A DNA stretch of 64,000 bases from Tethya wilhelma (lineage: Eukaryota; Porifera; Demospongiae; Tethyida; Tethyidae): NCBI GenBank assembly GCA_964030475.1, contig CAXIPT010000001.1, forward strand, positions 25,093,938 through 25,157,937. The letters run 5' to 3'. Position 1 is the first letter of the stretch, and the number at the start of each line of letters is the position of its first letter. Shown here one piece after another: positions 39,751 through 64,000 of this stretch. A program made the translations under genes and the position numbers. The notes beneath the pieces were generated by a model, which ran no database searches, was not told the origin of the DNA, and saw nothing but the letters and a program-made list of their open reading frames with translations.

Positions 39751-42220
39751 TCACAACTCTTCTTGCTCCAGGAACTCCTCCAGTGCTGAGTCCTCCACAG
39801 GAACAAAGAGGTACTCCACGCCATCCTGACCTTTGCGACTACGAACCAACTTGTGATCGATAAACTCCGTCAACTGAGCACGTAACGTCAAGTCACTATT
39901 CACGAGGAACTTCTCTCGACACTGCAGGTAGGCATCTTGAAAAGACATTCCGAGATAAACCCCTCCTTCAGCAGCAGGCTTGTGCTCGAGTTGGTGTTTT
40001 GCAAGAAGTACGAAAATTCCTCGAGCGTTTGGAGTAAGACTTTTTGTCACGTGAGTGAGAGAGCTCAAGGCGAGGTTACCGGCTTGTTGTACAAGGAGGG
40101 AGTTCTCGTACGAAGTTTCATTGGCATAGAGTTCAAAGGTCGTCACGTCATGGTACAACCAGTTAAACTTGCCATTCTTCTTTTGGTCCCAGAGGAGGGG
40201 GGCGTTGATGTGATCAATAGATGCCAGCACGCTGATGCACGGTGACTCGGCTAGAATACTGAGAGCAGTTTGTACCATGCCTCCTCTTAGCATGGGCCCG
40301 TCAATATTGTGGATAATCAGAAACAGTTCGCTTGGAAGTTGCGATGCTACGGAAGTCGATCGCTTTGTGCTAAAACCATTAGCGGCTGATTCTAGACTTC
40401 CACAGATGTACCGAGCATGCTCAGTGAGGTTCTTAAACGTACCATCGTGTTGTAGTACGTCCACGCTCAACTTTGTCAAGATTTGCTTCATCGTCAAGCC
40501 GGGAAAAAATCCATTAATGACCATGTGACAGGAATCTGTGAGATTTTCGGATCGGAAATCTTCGAGCAGCTTTTGTTTCGAACCAAGTCCATAGAGCAGT
40601 ATGTTGTAGCCATTGCTCATCTGAAGTAGCCAATAAGGATACAATGACTTGTACTCTGTGTACAAAGCTTGGCAGTCGGTTTGAAAATTGCTCGAAGTCT
40701 CACTCAATGCCGATTTAACCGTTTGTTGGTCTAATCTCGGACAGGCGAGTTTAGCGAGCGTGTGGTCGGACGTGGCACCAGCTTTACTGGAATGAGAGGC
40801 GAAATAATCCTCCAGTGTTTCTTCGCTAACTTCTCCAACCATTGCTGCACCTTTGCTCAGTTTAGCAGCAAGACGGACTAGCTCTTCATCTTCACTTAAA
40901 TCTGTCGACACTTCTGATTCAGAGTCGGAAGGAATCGCAGCACGACTGCTGCGAGTAACTCTTTTCGATTTGACCTCACTGTCACTTTTATCGACATCCA
41001 TTTTCTTAGCAGCTTGTGCTGGGGGAAGTGTAGAGTTGGAGACCGATTTTCCACTGCTACGAGTTGCTCTCTTGGATTTGATTTTGTCTCTTTCGTTCTC
41101 ATCCTTTTTCTTCTTACTAGCTCCTTCACGTGCTCCTGACTCTGAGTCAGAATCTAAATCAGAGGGAATTCTTGCATGACTTCTTCGAGTCGTTCTTCTT
41201 GGTGTGTTAATCCCACTTTCCTTTTTCCCACTCTTAGCAGCTTCTTTCGAGTGCACTTTGGAATCATCACCCTCTGATTGTGAAGATTCAATACGACTAT
41301 TTCTAGTTCTTCTCTTTGTCAGTTTTACTTCATTTCCTTTTCTATCAACACCCATCTTCTCAGCATCAACTCGACCCGCGATCTGTTCCTGCACACCCTT
41401 GGATTTTTGTACTACAACCCTTCTTTTCTTTGCTAGCGGTGATTCGATCTCAAGATTTGTAACTGGTGGCAAAGATTTACTCAAAATTTGGTCACTTGTG
41501 TCAGTTTTTCTCGAGCTTAGTTGAGGCTTTATGGAGCTACGAGCTGAGGAGCGATGATGGAAGGAGAAGATATCTTTGCCCGTGATATTTGAAGAGGAGT
41601 CTTCTGGTGTCGAAAATGAAAAGTCCAAATCCATCGTGATATCTTCGTCAAAACTATCCTCTTTCTTCGACCTGCAAAACAGACAATAAAAAAAGAAAGA
41701 TTGATAGTGATTGTGTGTATGTACAAAGGTCGTTCTCGATTATTATTCTATGTTGATGATCCTTACCCAATCTATAACCATAAATGGGAGTAAGGGGTCA
41801 GAAAAATAAGCATGTTATAATTTGTTTCACAAACTTTTGTTTTTATCCGCTCATGCATATTATAATAATGTCCGGGCATTTATACGAATGATGTAATCAT
41901 TACCTCATTTCTTCATCCCTTGCCAACAGTCCGCTATGCTTCACGCCACTCATCCTAGCTCCCGCTATCTTCTCCTCAAATGGAGCACCCCTCACTGGAG
42001 TGGCTGCATCATCAGTGTGTTTTACATGATCCACATCAGAGGTATGTTTCACTGAAGAATCAAGGGTGGGCTTGCTGTCCCTGCTTGAACTTGAAGTAGC
42101 AGCATGCTTGGGTTTTCTAGAAGATTTTGCTATCTTGTTTTTCTCTTCAGTTGTAGATTTCTTCGCTGTAAGGCCATTTTCTAATTTGCCTTTTGCAGCT
42201 GAACGAGTAGTTCTTGGCAT
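39751..42220 (-). CDS. ORC2: Origin recognition complex subunit 2
   Basis: Two exons, 42220-41904 and 41671-39751, joined in phase 2 (AG|G), give 745 residues. The C-terminal half is clear ORC2: NILLYGLGSKQKLLEDF, VINGFFPG, LASIDHINAPLLWD, ETSYENSLLV, SLTPNARGIF, VNSDLTLRAQLTEF and a C-terminal winged-helix end GVEYLFVPV. Its AAA+-like domain lacks a normal Walker motif, as usual for ORC2. The N-terminal 370 residues are disordered and basic/acidic, with four to five repeats of a K-R-x-T-R-x-S-(R) motif, some followed by IPSDxxSE. That makes it longer than the human protein (about 577 residues). It acts in the nucleus, loading MCM at replication origins. Confidence 0.93.
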
Positions 42221-42323
42221 AATATACTGTGTACACAAACTACTCCACGTGGGTAACGAGTTTACGGAGAAACGCGGTAAATATTCGGTGATATACGGAT
42301 TTCCAGAGAAGCAGCTCGTGGAA
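42221..42323. promoter_or_regulatory. Bidirectional promoter region ORC2 / MTR4
   Basis: The ORC2 (minus) and MTR4 (plus) start codons are only 103 bp apart, the second such head-to-head pair within 5 kb. Confidence 0.6.
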
Positions 42324-55539
<13,216 letters not shown>

Positions 55540-56102
55540 AACTAAAGTTTTTTAAAACTTACAAAAATTCACACAAACAGGGACTTCAGTTTGTAAAATA
55601 CAATGTTCCCACATAATATTACACCAACAATATCATAAACTTAATGACCATCATAACATAACTTCATACTCATAGTCATCTTGAGCGCCATGTTTGGAGG
55701 TCTGAGCATGCTCAGTAGAGAGTGCTATATACACCTCTCAGAGCTCTAGCTTGGATCAGCTTCTTCACCACCTCTCACCTTGAGACCAATTTCATCATAC
55801 TTGTGTGTTTCAGGAGGGCGAGTAACATGTGTTTCCTCCCATGCCTGCATGCAGAACTAAGTAGTATTAATTTTCCTTTGTACGAAAAGCACCATGTAAG
55901 GACACAGTATATCTTTTCATAATGTGACAAGCTGTAGTATTGTTTCAGTACATGTCTGTCTCCTCTTACTAGAATATATTAATTTTTTTTTTCAGTGAAG
56001 TGTCACTAGTCCATGACAAAACCTGATCTTGCTATTGCAGGTTTTTTAGATGTCGCTTCTGACGTTTTGATTTACATCATAAAAAAAGAATTATAGCAGT
56101 TG
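55540..56102 (-). pseudogene. MTR4 3' flank with relic of an Ig-receptor tail exon (about 55662-55800)
   Basis: On the minus strand 55800-55662 reads YDEIG, then after a frameshift LSTEHAQTSKHGAQ and YEYEVM before a stop. It parallels the receptor tail at 57420-57849 (YNEIE, PSTEHFQSDTHGTQ, VEYETM). It is frameshifted, with a stop in between and no further exons nearby. The rest of the stretch is MTR4 3' UTR and unassigned AT-rich DNA. Confidence 0.6.
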
Positions 56103-56357
56103 CTGAATGAATAGAGGACTTACAGACAAGAAGAATGTGACAGGACACATAAAAACAGAAAGCCTGCATGTGTGACAAAATATATATGATTGTATGTGAC
56201 AAAAGGAGCATTGACAAAAACACGTCATAGGACATAGGGCTGTCCATTTTTTTCAATGCCCCCTTTGTCATGTACAATCATATGATATGTCACACAGGCT
56301 TTCTGGTTTTTGTGTCCTGTCACATGCTTCTTGTCTGTAAACCCTCTATTCATTCAG
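56103..56357. mobile_element. 255-bp near-perfect inverted repeat (foldback element)
   Basis: The left arm 56103-56216 (CTGAATGAATAGAGG, GACAAGAAG, GTGACAGGACAC, AGAAAGCCTG) is mirrored by the right arm 56246-56357 (CAGGCTTTCTGG, GTGTCCTGTCAC, CTTCTTGTCTGT, CCTCTATTCATTCAG), with about 30 bp between them. It looks like a foldback/MITE insertion. It has no coding capacity. Confidence 0.85.
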
Positions 56358-56775
56358 TTTTTAGCTACATTTTGTTCAGTTCTTAAGGTCATCCTGATGA
56401 TTTCTTTCATTAGTTTTGATGTATAATTATTATTATACTATTGACTGAATTTTGAAGCTAAAAGCTTTTGTTATTTTGGGAAGCTTGCACACAGTTTACC
56501 TTAATTCGTACACTACAATAATCAGCTATAGGTTTTCTGAACTACCCAAAAGTGGATGTAAATAACTTATATCCAGTGATTGTGTGAGGTTACTATGTAA
56601 CTATATACAATTATTTCCATGCAGTTTATATAACAAGCCCATTTTGCAGTTACAGCTGCAGCTAGAACTATAGGAGCTATCTTAGTGAATAAATTATATT
56701 GTGTTAATTTCTCTCGATCTATGTCAAAATTTTGTTTGAAACTCTTACTCAAGTCTCAGTCAGGACAGTGTTAGC

Positions 56776-57387
56776 ATGGGTATAGCTGATCTATATTTCA
56801 TCAAGGGCACTATTGGTGGTTTTGCTAGAGCTGAAGGAGACTTGTTTGGAGTAGTAATAGGAGTTTCAGTGGTGATTGCTATAGTAGGTGGAATTATTGG
56901 AGCTGTTTATTGCTGCTGTAAGTACTGCACGTGCAATAGGTGTCATGCATGCTGTAGTAAATGTATGAAGAGCAGCTGCTGTTATGAAAAAATTAAGGGC
57001 TGTTGTGAACGAATGAAGAGGTGTTGTGAATGGCTGAAGAGAGAAGATCCAAAATCCAAGTATGATTGTCATCGTGACACAATACAAATGTTACATACCA
57101 CCCTAGGTATACTTTTTCCAGCCATGACAAAGCGTATGGTGGAGTATCCTGAGAATAAGAAAACAGAAGTATTGTTATTTGCTGGAAGAAAACAATACTT
57201 GTCACCAAGTCCTTGTTTACTTCTTTTGGGTGAACAAATTCTCTTCAACAAAACATTATTATTCAGCTATTCCTGGATCAGTAACTTTGAACTACACACT
57301 GACTTTGTTAAGATACAAGGTTTCTGCTACGGTGCATACTATACTACAACAATCTCTATGACTATTGTGCAAATAGTAACAAACTAA
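56776..57387 (+). pseudogene. Broken paralogue of the five-TM protein
   Basis: Starts MGIADLYFIKGT. TM1 (FGVVIGVSVVIAIVGGIIGA) is followed by a longer Cys cluster (YCCCKYCTCNRCHACCSKC) and the conserved block LHTTLGILFPAMTKR ... EVLLFAGRK. Just after, at about 57190, the frame shifts: the alternative frame reads CHQVLVYFFW, matching VYFFW of the intact gene. TM3 to TM5 are missing altogether, and the ORF stops at 57387. It is therefore a truncated, frameshifted copy; a short membrane peptide could still be produced. Confidence 0.75.
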
Positions 57388-57419
57388 TCTATATCTATTA
57401 TAGATATTGTGTTATTGCA

Positions 57420-60400
57420 TCATGTCATAGTTTCATACTCTACTTGCGTGCCATGTGTATCAGACTGAAAATGCTCAGTAGAGGGTGCCACTCCTCCCTG
57501 AGTGTGAGCCTCTCTCTCCCTTGGCTCAATCTCATTGTATGCAGTGCTTGTAGTCGAAGTATCATCTACATTGGTTGGTCCAACTACATTTACGTAACCA
57601 CGTGCACTGGGTGTGTTGTGTTCTTGCTGTAGTTGTTCGAATTCACCATCACCAACTTCTTCATAACCATGGGCACTGTGTTCTGGCTGTAGTGGTTCAA
57701 ATTCACCATCACCAATCTCTTCATATATAACAGACACTGCTAAATCCTGAGTACTTAGATTCTGAACATCATAATAAGCTCCAAACGAATACATATGATC
57801 AAGGTTAGTGTTTGTTACAGTAGCTTGATTATTCTGCCTTGAGGTCTCACTGCAAGAAGTAATGTTTTAAATAAAATATTAATAATTATTAAGTGCTTCA
57901 CAAAATTATATTTATCTCCTGTGACAAAAAACTTAATTTAACTTACGTTCGTAGGTTTTTCTGGTGTTGACGTTTTTGATCTGTTTTTTTACGTCGCAAG
58001 GAAAGAATAGCAATTAGTGCTCCACTAGTGATGAGAAGAAGGATGAGGATCGCTATGACGATTGCCATTATTACTGTAGGTCCAAGAGTAGTTTCATCTC
58101 CTACATGTTTCAAAATAACATTACATGACATAATATTATTTATGGTGCAGTATATAATTAACACTTTGGGAGCAACATACTTGGTGTGGTAGGAGGAGCT
58201 GTATGAAATGGAAAAAAGGCAAAATTAATAATTTATGAAACCATAGCTAGCTGTGACAATGACTAACCATTTGTCAAGAATGTCTTCTCTATGCTTGAAT
58301 TGGACGAGAAGTCATTTGTTGCTCGGACAATGTACCTGTATCTAGTGGCTGGCATCAAACCAGTCAGATACACCTCATACTCCTGTACTCCTGGCTGGCT
58401 CTGTTGGGCTATGCTAGTGTTTTCATTTGTATTGTCAACTCCATACAAAACCTCATAGGTCTCCTCAGTAGAGGCTAGTATGGGAACTGTCCATGAAATT
58501 TTAGCTGAGTTGTAAGACACATTGCTTGATGCAACTTCTTGAGGTGGATAGGGTTCATTTCGAACTGTAAAACAAATGAATCAAACCATATTACTTCGCT
58601 AGTCTAACATCATAATTATATAATTCATGTCAATAAATAGGTATGCCAGAACTTTATATAAGAGTGAGGGTGATTGGGCTAGCTTACAGTTAACACTCAG
58701 AAGCTAGCTCCTACAGAGTCCTACCTAGATGATGATAGTCATAGATATATACTTACGTACTTGAAATTTGTATAGTCACACTTTGAATGACTGTTCCATT
58801 AGGTCTGCTGGTTGTGATGCTACACAAGTATCGTGTATTGTTCACACTCTGGTCCACTGGGTCAATGTTGAATGAAAGTGATTGCTGTCCAGAATTGCTA
58901 GCCACTTCTACTCCATTATCGCCATTCACCCATTCTATTCTCTCCACCTCCAAATCACTGGAGCATTCAATAGAACCTGAACTACCAAGAACCAATGGCC
59001 TCTCATGCCCAGTGATTTGAATAGCTGTTATGAAAAGAAAATGCATGAATCAAAGATTAAAGATTGAGGTATACTTTTTATTTGAAATCAAGGTGTTACC
59101 TTGAATGGAAAGGCTACTATCTGAAGTTCCTCTTGAATTGCTGACAGTGCAGGTGAAGTCACCAACAAAGTCATCCAGTGTGTTGCTGCTGATAGCCAAG
59201 GTATTTTGGTATTGTCCGAGTTCTGTATCCACTATTCTCTCTTCTTGAATGTTGGTCTCATCCATTGGTATTTGAGTGCCATTACGAGTCCAAGTGACAA
59301 TGGTAGCAGGACCACCAGTAGAGGTACATGTTAGTGTGCCACTTGATGGGTCATAAGTTAAGTTATTGATGGAGGGAGAGCCAGAGGTCACAGGGTACAC
59401 TCCAATATAGAGGTGTTGGTTAGTTCCACTTGCATAAGGTACCTCACAGCGGAAGACTCCAGTTGTTTGAGCATTGTTCCTGCGTTGAAGATGAGCATAA
59501 CTGGGACCTCTACCTCTGTAGATGGAATCACCAGAGGCAACATTGTTGATTGAGGTTCCATTAGGATGGAACCATTCTCCATTAATCCCCATGTCTTGAG
59601 AAGTGTCTGATGTTCTGCAACAGTCAGTGTTGTTTGTGAGACAGAACAAAGCACCACTGTCTTCACCGATCTCATCCAGTGTCACAATACTGTTGTTACC
59701 ATAAAGCACACCATTGAGAAGGAAACCAGTACCTATAACAAGAGAGCCAATTTCACAATAAGGATGCATAATTATGTTGTTCGGCAGCAAAAAAGAATTA
59801 CTTGAAGGGGTATTAGTTTGTCCCAAAATCATCCCATAAGGTCCAGTACCATTCCCACTGACTGCTGCTACCTCAAATGTATAGTTTGTACGAGGGACGA
59901 GTTCAGTAGCAGTGAATGTCCTGTTACTGGCTCCAGTCATACTGGCCACCATTCCTTCAACTCTCACAGAATAGAACGTTATCACACCACTTCGTTCAAG
60001 GCACTCAACTTCATCCCACTGGATTTGGATGGAGGTTAATGTGGCAGAGGTCACGGCAAGGGACTGAGGAGGTCCACTTGGAGCTAAGAAGGACAATAAT
60101 AATTATGTTAGATGTCAGTGGTACATAGAGTAAGAATGGCTGGTCAATTTACTAACAGCATGCGACAATCATGCCGCAAAAAATGGCATAATGTTTCAAT
60201 TTCAGCACATGACAACTTCATTCTTTATACCATATTACTCTTAAATAAGTCAAGTTTCACCTATAACAATTATATTTGTCTGCAATTACTAAGCCGCAAT
60301 TGCCACATAAATTTCATGGTAGTCTTGGTATACATATTACCATGTCATTGAACTTGGGACCCTCAGATCTGCTTCAATACATTTATGGTACTGATACTGC

Positions 60401-63354
60401 TGTTGTTGTTTTTTTTTGTTACTTGTCGATGGGTTTATGACAGTGAATACTAATGATAAGAATTGCAAACTCTTTCAAGGATGGCTACATTGATGCACAT
60501 ACCTGATGCTAGTGTTTCTACCATTGTTGATGCTTCCATACTTCTACCAGCTGTGTTCATAGCAGTGACAATAATCCTATAGCTTGAAAACTCCTCGAGG
60601 TTCATAAAAGTGTGCTCTCTATTACTACCATTGATGGACCTGTTGGCAGTGCTACCAGCAGGAGGCACACATGGTCCTTGGTATGAGTAGGCAACCTCAT
60701 ACATCACCACAACGTCTCCCTGTGGTTGGCTCCAAGTGATAGTGATGGATGTGGACTGTGGAGTGGCAGTGATAATTGTAGGAGAAGAGGGGGGAGGGCC
60801 TGTAGAATAGGCATGCAGGAGGGAAAATGGGAAGTTAATAATTAAATGAGAAACAATTATTATTAGCAACATTTATTCATTTTAACATATACCAATGGTG
60901 AGGCTGTAAGTTCCTGATCTTGGATCACTATCAGTGAGATATTGAGATGATGAACTGACAGTAGCTGTACAGGTGTAGTCTCCAGCATCACTTGTTGCTA
61001 GTGAGTTGAAGGTAGCTGTACTGGTGTACATCAGTGTAGTACCATCCCTCGTAGCAACAGAGGTGGCAGTGAATGATGCTGTATTTGGTCCTCTCCACAC
61101 TGTGTTCACTGTTATAGTGTCCACTGCTGAACTGAGTACAACAGTACAAGTCAGAGTGAGAGAGGACCCAATAAACACATTTCCAGAATGAGATATGATT
61201 ACAGACACAGACGTTGGAGGTGGAACTAAAAGAAAATAACAGCAATAATTATGATGAATGACATGTAGATTGTGAGCAATTAAATAATAAATATGTATAT
61301 ATATCTTATACTTGCAACAATCAAAGCTTGAGTATTGCTGTTTTGAGTGATGGGCTGACTTAGCTGGGTGGAACTAACAGTGACTCTACATCTGTACTGT
61401 CCAGCATCAGAGAGACTGAGAGAAGAGATGGAGAGAGTTGCTTGTGTGCGACCTGAGATCACAGTGTTGTCCTTAAACCACTGATAGGTCATGGAGGATG
61501 CACTAGGTCCCCTGTAAGTGACTCCACATGTCAGAGTGTATGAAGTACCAATAGTAGGAGTGGCTGTTGAGGCAGTGAGGGAGACTGACAGGGTGGCTGA
61601 AGAGATTGAAAGAGATTTCTTTTCATGTTTATTGGCAAAATAATAACATTTTTACTAGATAGCTATACATACTTTCACTGACAGTAAGTCTATGTGTTCC
61701 TGATCTTGGAATACTATGAGTGAGATATTGAAATGTTGAACTGACAGTTGCTGTACAGGTGTAGTCTCCAGAGTCACTTGTTGCTAGTGAGTTGAAGGTG
61801 GCTGTACTGGTGTATATCAGTGTAGTACCATCCCTTGTAGCAACAGAGGTGGCAGTGAATGATGCTCCATTTGGTCCACTCCACACTGTGTTCACTGTTA
61901 TAGTGTCCACTGCTGAACTGAGTACAACAGTGCAAGTCAGAGTGAGAGAGGAGCTAACAAAGATGGCTCCAGTGGTAGAGGGGGTTACAGTCACAGAAGT
62001 GGGAGGTGGAACTAACAGAAAATAATAATTATATCTAACATCAGTGCAAATTGTGATGGATGTCTTACTTTCAAGAGTCAGATCCTGAGTGTTGCTGGTC
62101 TCAGTGATGGACTGAGGTAGCTGGGTGGAACTAACAGTGACTCTACATCTGTACTGTCCAGCATCAGAGAGACTGAGAGAAGGGAAGGAGAGAGTTGATT
62201 GTGTTTCATCTGAGATCACAGTGTTGTCTTTAAACCACTGGTATGTCATGTTGGATGCACTAGGTCCATTGTAAATGACTCCACAAGTCAGAGTGTATGG
62301 ACCACCAACAGCAGGAGTGGTTGTAGAGGCAGTGATAGAGACTGACAGGGTGGCTGGAGAGATTGAAAGAGATTTTTCACATCAAGTTTTCATGCAGCAT
62401 TATACAGCTTTTCTTGTTACGTATACCTTCACTGATAGCAAGGTTGTATGTTCCTAATCTTGGAATACTGGTAGTGAGATGTAGTGATATTGAGATAACA
62501 GTAGCTGTACAGGTGTACTCTCCAGCATCACTTGTTGCTACTGAACTGAAGGTGGCTCTACTAGTGTACCTCTGTAAATTACCTACCCTTCTAGCAATGG
62601 AAATGGGAGTGAATGATGCTCCATTTGGTCCACTCCACATTGTGTTCACTGTGACTGTTATACCACTCACTGCAGAACTGAGTTCAACAGTACAAGTCAG
62701 AGTGAGAGAGGAGCCAATGAAGATGTTTCCAACAATAGAAGAGGTTACAATCACAGATGTTGGAGGTCCAACTAAAGAAATAAGTATTCCAGTCAAGAAC
62801 AGATATGATAAATTATTAGTTGAATACTTTATTACTTTGAAGAGTCAGATCCAGAGTGCTGCTTTCAGTGATGGGTTGTATTAGACTGGCATCAGTGACA
62901 GTGACGTCACATCTGTATTGTCCAGCATCAGAGAGACTGAGAGAAGAGAAGAAGAGAGTTGATTGTGTTTCACCAAAGATCACAGCATTATCCCTAAACC
63001 ATAAGAGGGATATGGTGGGAGTGAATCCAATATATCCTCCACGCACATCAAATCCACAAATCAGAGAGTATGGACTACCAACAGTAGGACTGGCTGTTGA
63101 GGGCCTGATGGAGACTGTCACTTCGACTAAAACAAATTGAAACATAATGCTGATCATGAAAGCACAAAACAATAAAGAGAAGAAAAGAGAAAAGGCCTAT
63201 AGGCACTTATATAATTATGGCATTGAAAATGCATGAGCTTAACTGTATACTAACAAGCAGTGAAGCACAGAGTTAATGGTACAATACCAATGGTCACCAT
63301 GACTGTGTCTGACCTTGTCCATCCACCCCTAGAGATTCTGCTACTAAAATCCAT
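57420..63354 (-). CDS. Ig/FN3 single-pass receptor with SH2-motif tail, ~1450 aa
   Basis: Fifteen exons (63354-63255, 63126-62836, 62771-62427, 62353-62069, 62011-61673, 61596-61312, 61225-60893, 60799-60503, 60083-59802, 59732-59100, 59024-58761, 58564-58268, 58198-58181, 58100-57947, 57849-57420). Nearly all are phase 1 and the total is 4353 bp. Order: signal peptide (VTIGIVPLTLCFTA), six Ig-like domains, two FN3, a Cys-containing module plus an Ig domain, an Ig-like domain, a third FN3, an 18-bp microexon, one TM helix (VIMAIVIAILILLLITSGAL) with a basic stop-transfer (LRRKKTDQKRQ), and a 160-residue tail. The tail has YYDV, YEEI, YEEV, YVNV, YNEI and YETM, and the GDGEFEPL/GDGEFEQL repeat. 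It resembles cell-adhesion or recognition receptors; the ligand is unknown. Neighbouring Ig exons alternate between two types, so the ectodomain grew by exon-pair duplication. Confidence 0.85.
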
Positions 63355-64000
63355 CCTACAAGTAATACCAAACTTGACAATGAAGTGGACATCACTGTTT
63401 GTTGATGATCTTGTATAATCATATAGCTAATAATCAGTGTCTACAATAATAAATATTATAGTAAAGATCTATACGATTTTAAAGTACAGGTTATAAAAAC
63501 TATAATCTTGAACCTGGCAGCTATCAGAGCCTATCACCTTGCACAGTTTTGTAGAAGCTAATGAGCTATCATTGTAAGTTGGATCCACCCGCTTTGAATA
63601 ACCTTAAAACTGGAAAGAACATAAACAACATGTGTATGACACGTGCAGTATAAAAATTACTTATGATTGTATTCATTAGGATTTTGTAGGCCACTTGAGC
63701 AATCATAAGTCAAGGGTGCTCGGACATAGCAAAGCAAAATTATATTATTATAGTAAACACATTACTAACAGTCTGTAGATAATGATATTCATAAACCACT
63801 AACGATATTCATACAAACTGCTACACAGGTCTAAAATTGCATTTTATATGTCTATTTTTGAATTACTTCCTGGTAGGATGTAATATGGAGCTAGTATACT
63901 TTGCACATGGTGTTCTAAAAATAACACGAACAGACTGTCTGAACCTTTTACCAATTAAGTGCTGAGATATGATAAGGTAGGTAGTGAAAAATCATACCGT
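63355..64000. other. Upstream region of the Ig/FN3 receptor
   Basis: AT-rich sequence with no ORF, repeat or exon that I can support; presumably 5' UTR and promoter of the receptor. Confidence 0.4.

Overview
The window looks like metazoan nuclear DNA, most probably from a demosponge such as Amphimedon. The reasons are short GT-AG introns in conserved animal genes, an AT-rich background, many dinucleotide microsatellites, and expanded lineage-specific families. The species call is inference. Conserved genes were identified by reading exons, following splice phases and comparing motifs with remembered families; no search was run.

Layout. (1) 129-857, minus: 5' part of a SERBP1/HABP4-like RNA-binding protein gene that runs off the left edge. 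(2) 1455-33425, plus: ten head-to-tail copies (K1-K10) of an intronless gene coding for an N-terminal TKL-like protein kinase, a Gln-rich coiled coil and a C-terminal six-bladed Kelch propeller. K3, K4, K5, K9 and K10 are intact, K2 and K7 carry one frameshift each, and K1, K6 and K8 are broken or truncated. (3) 7618-37073, minus: an EFCAB7 orthologue that encloses most of the array. Its exons 1-4 lie at 37073-34375 and the remaining exons at 9003-7618, so K3-K10 sit inside one intron of about 25 kb on the opposite strand. (4) 37250-39326, plus: complete SIRT6, head-to-head with EFCAB7. (5) 39751-42220, minus: ORC2, head-to-head with (6) MTR4/MTREX, the exosome RNA helicase, 42324-55539, plus. 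The MTR4 locus is interrupted at 43.6-47.3 kb by foreign exons (a TrmH/TARBP1-like methyltransferase exon and an Ig-domain receptor 5' end) bounded by microsatellites and single N bases. This is probably an assembly chimera, and the DEIH-box exon is missing. (7) 53022-54137, plus: an intronless five-TM protein gene nested in an MTR4 intron, with a broken paralogue at 56776-57387. (8) 57420-63354, minus: a 15-exon, about 1450-residue single-pass receptor with seven to eight Ig-like and three FN3 domains, a Cys-containing ectodomain module and a tail rich in SH2-type tyrosine motifs.

How the parts relate. SERBP1-like, EFCAB7, SIRT6, ORC2 and MTR4 are housekeeping or ciliary genes packed as bidirectional pairs. 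Between and inside them, lineage-specific families have expanded by tandem duplication: the kinase-Kelch array and the receptor/TM-protein pair. The kinase-Kelch array is the best candidate for an undescribed system. It combines a conserved kinase, a coiled coil that varies in length by 7-residue units, and a more variable Kelch propeller, repeated ten times with signs of gene conversion and ongoing gene death.
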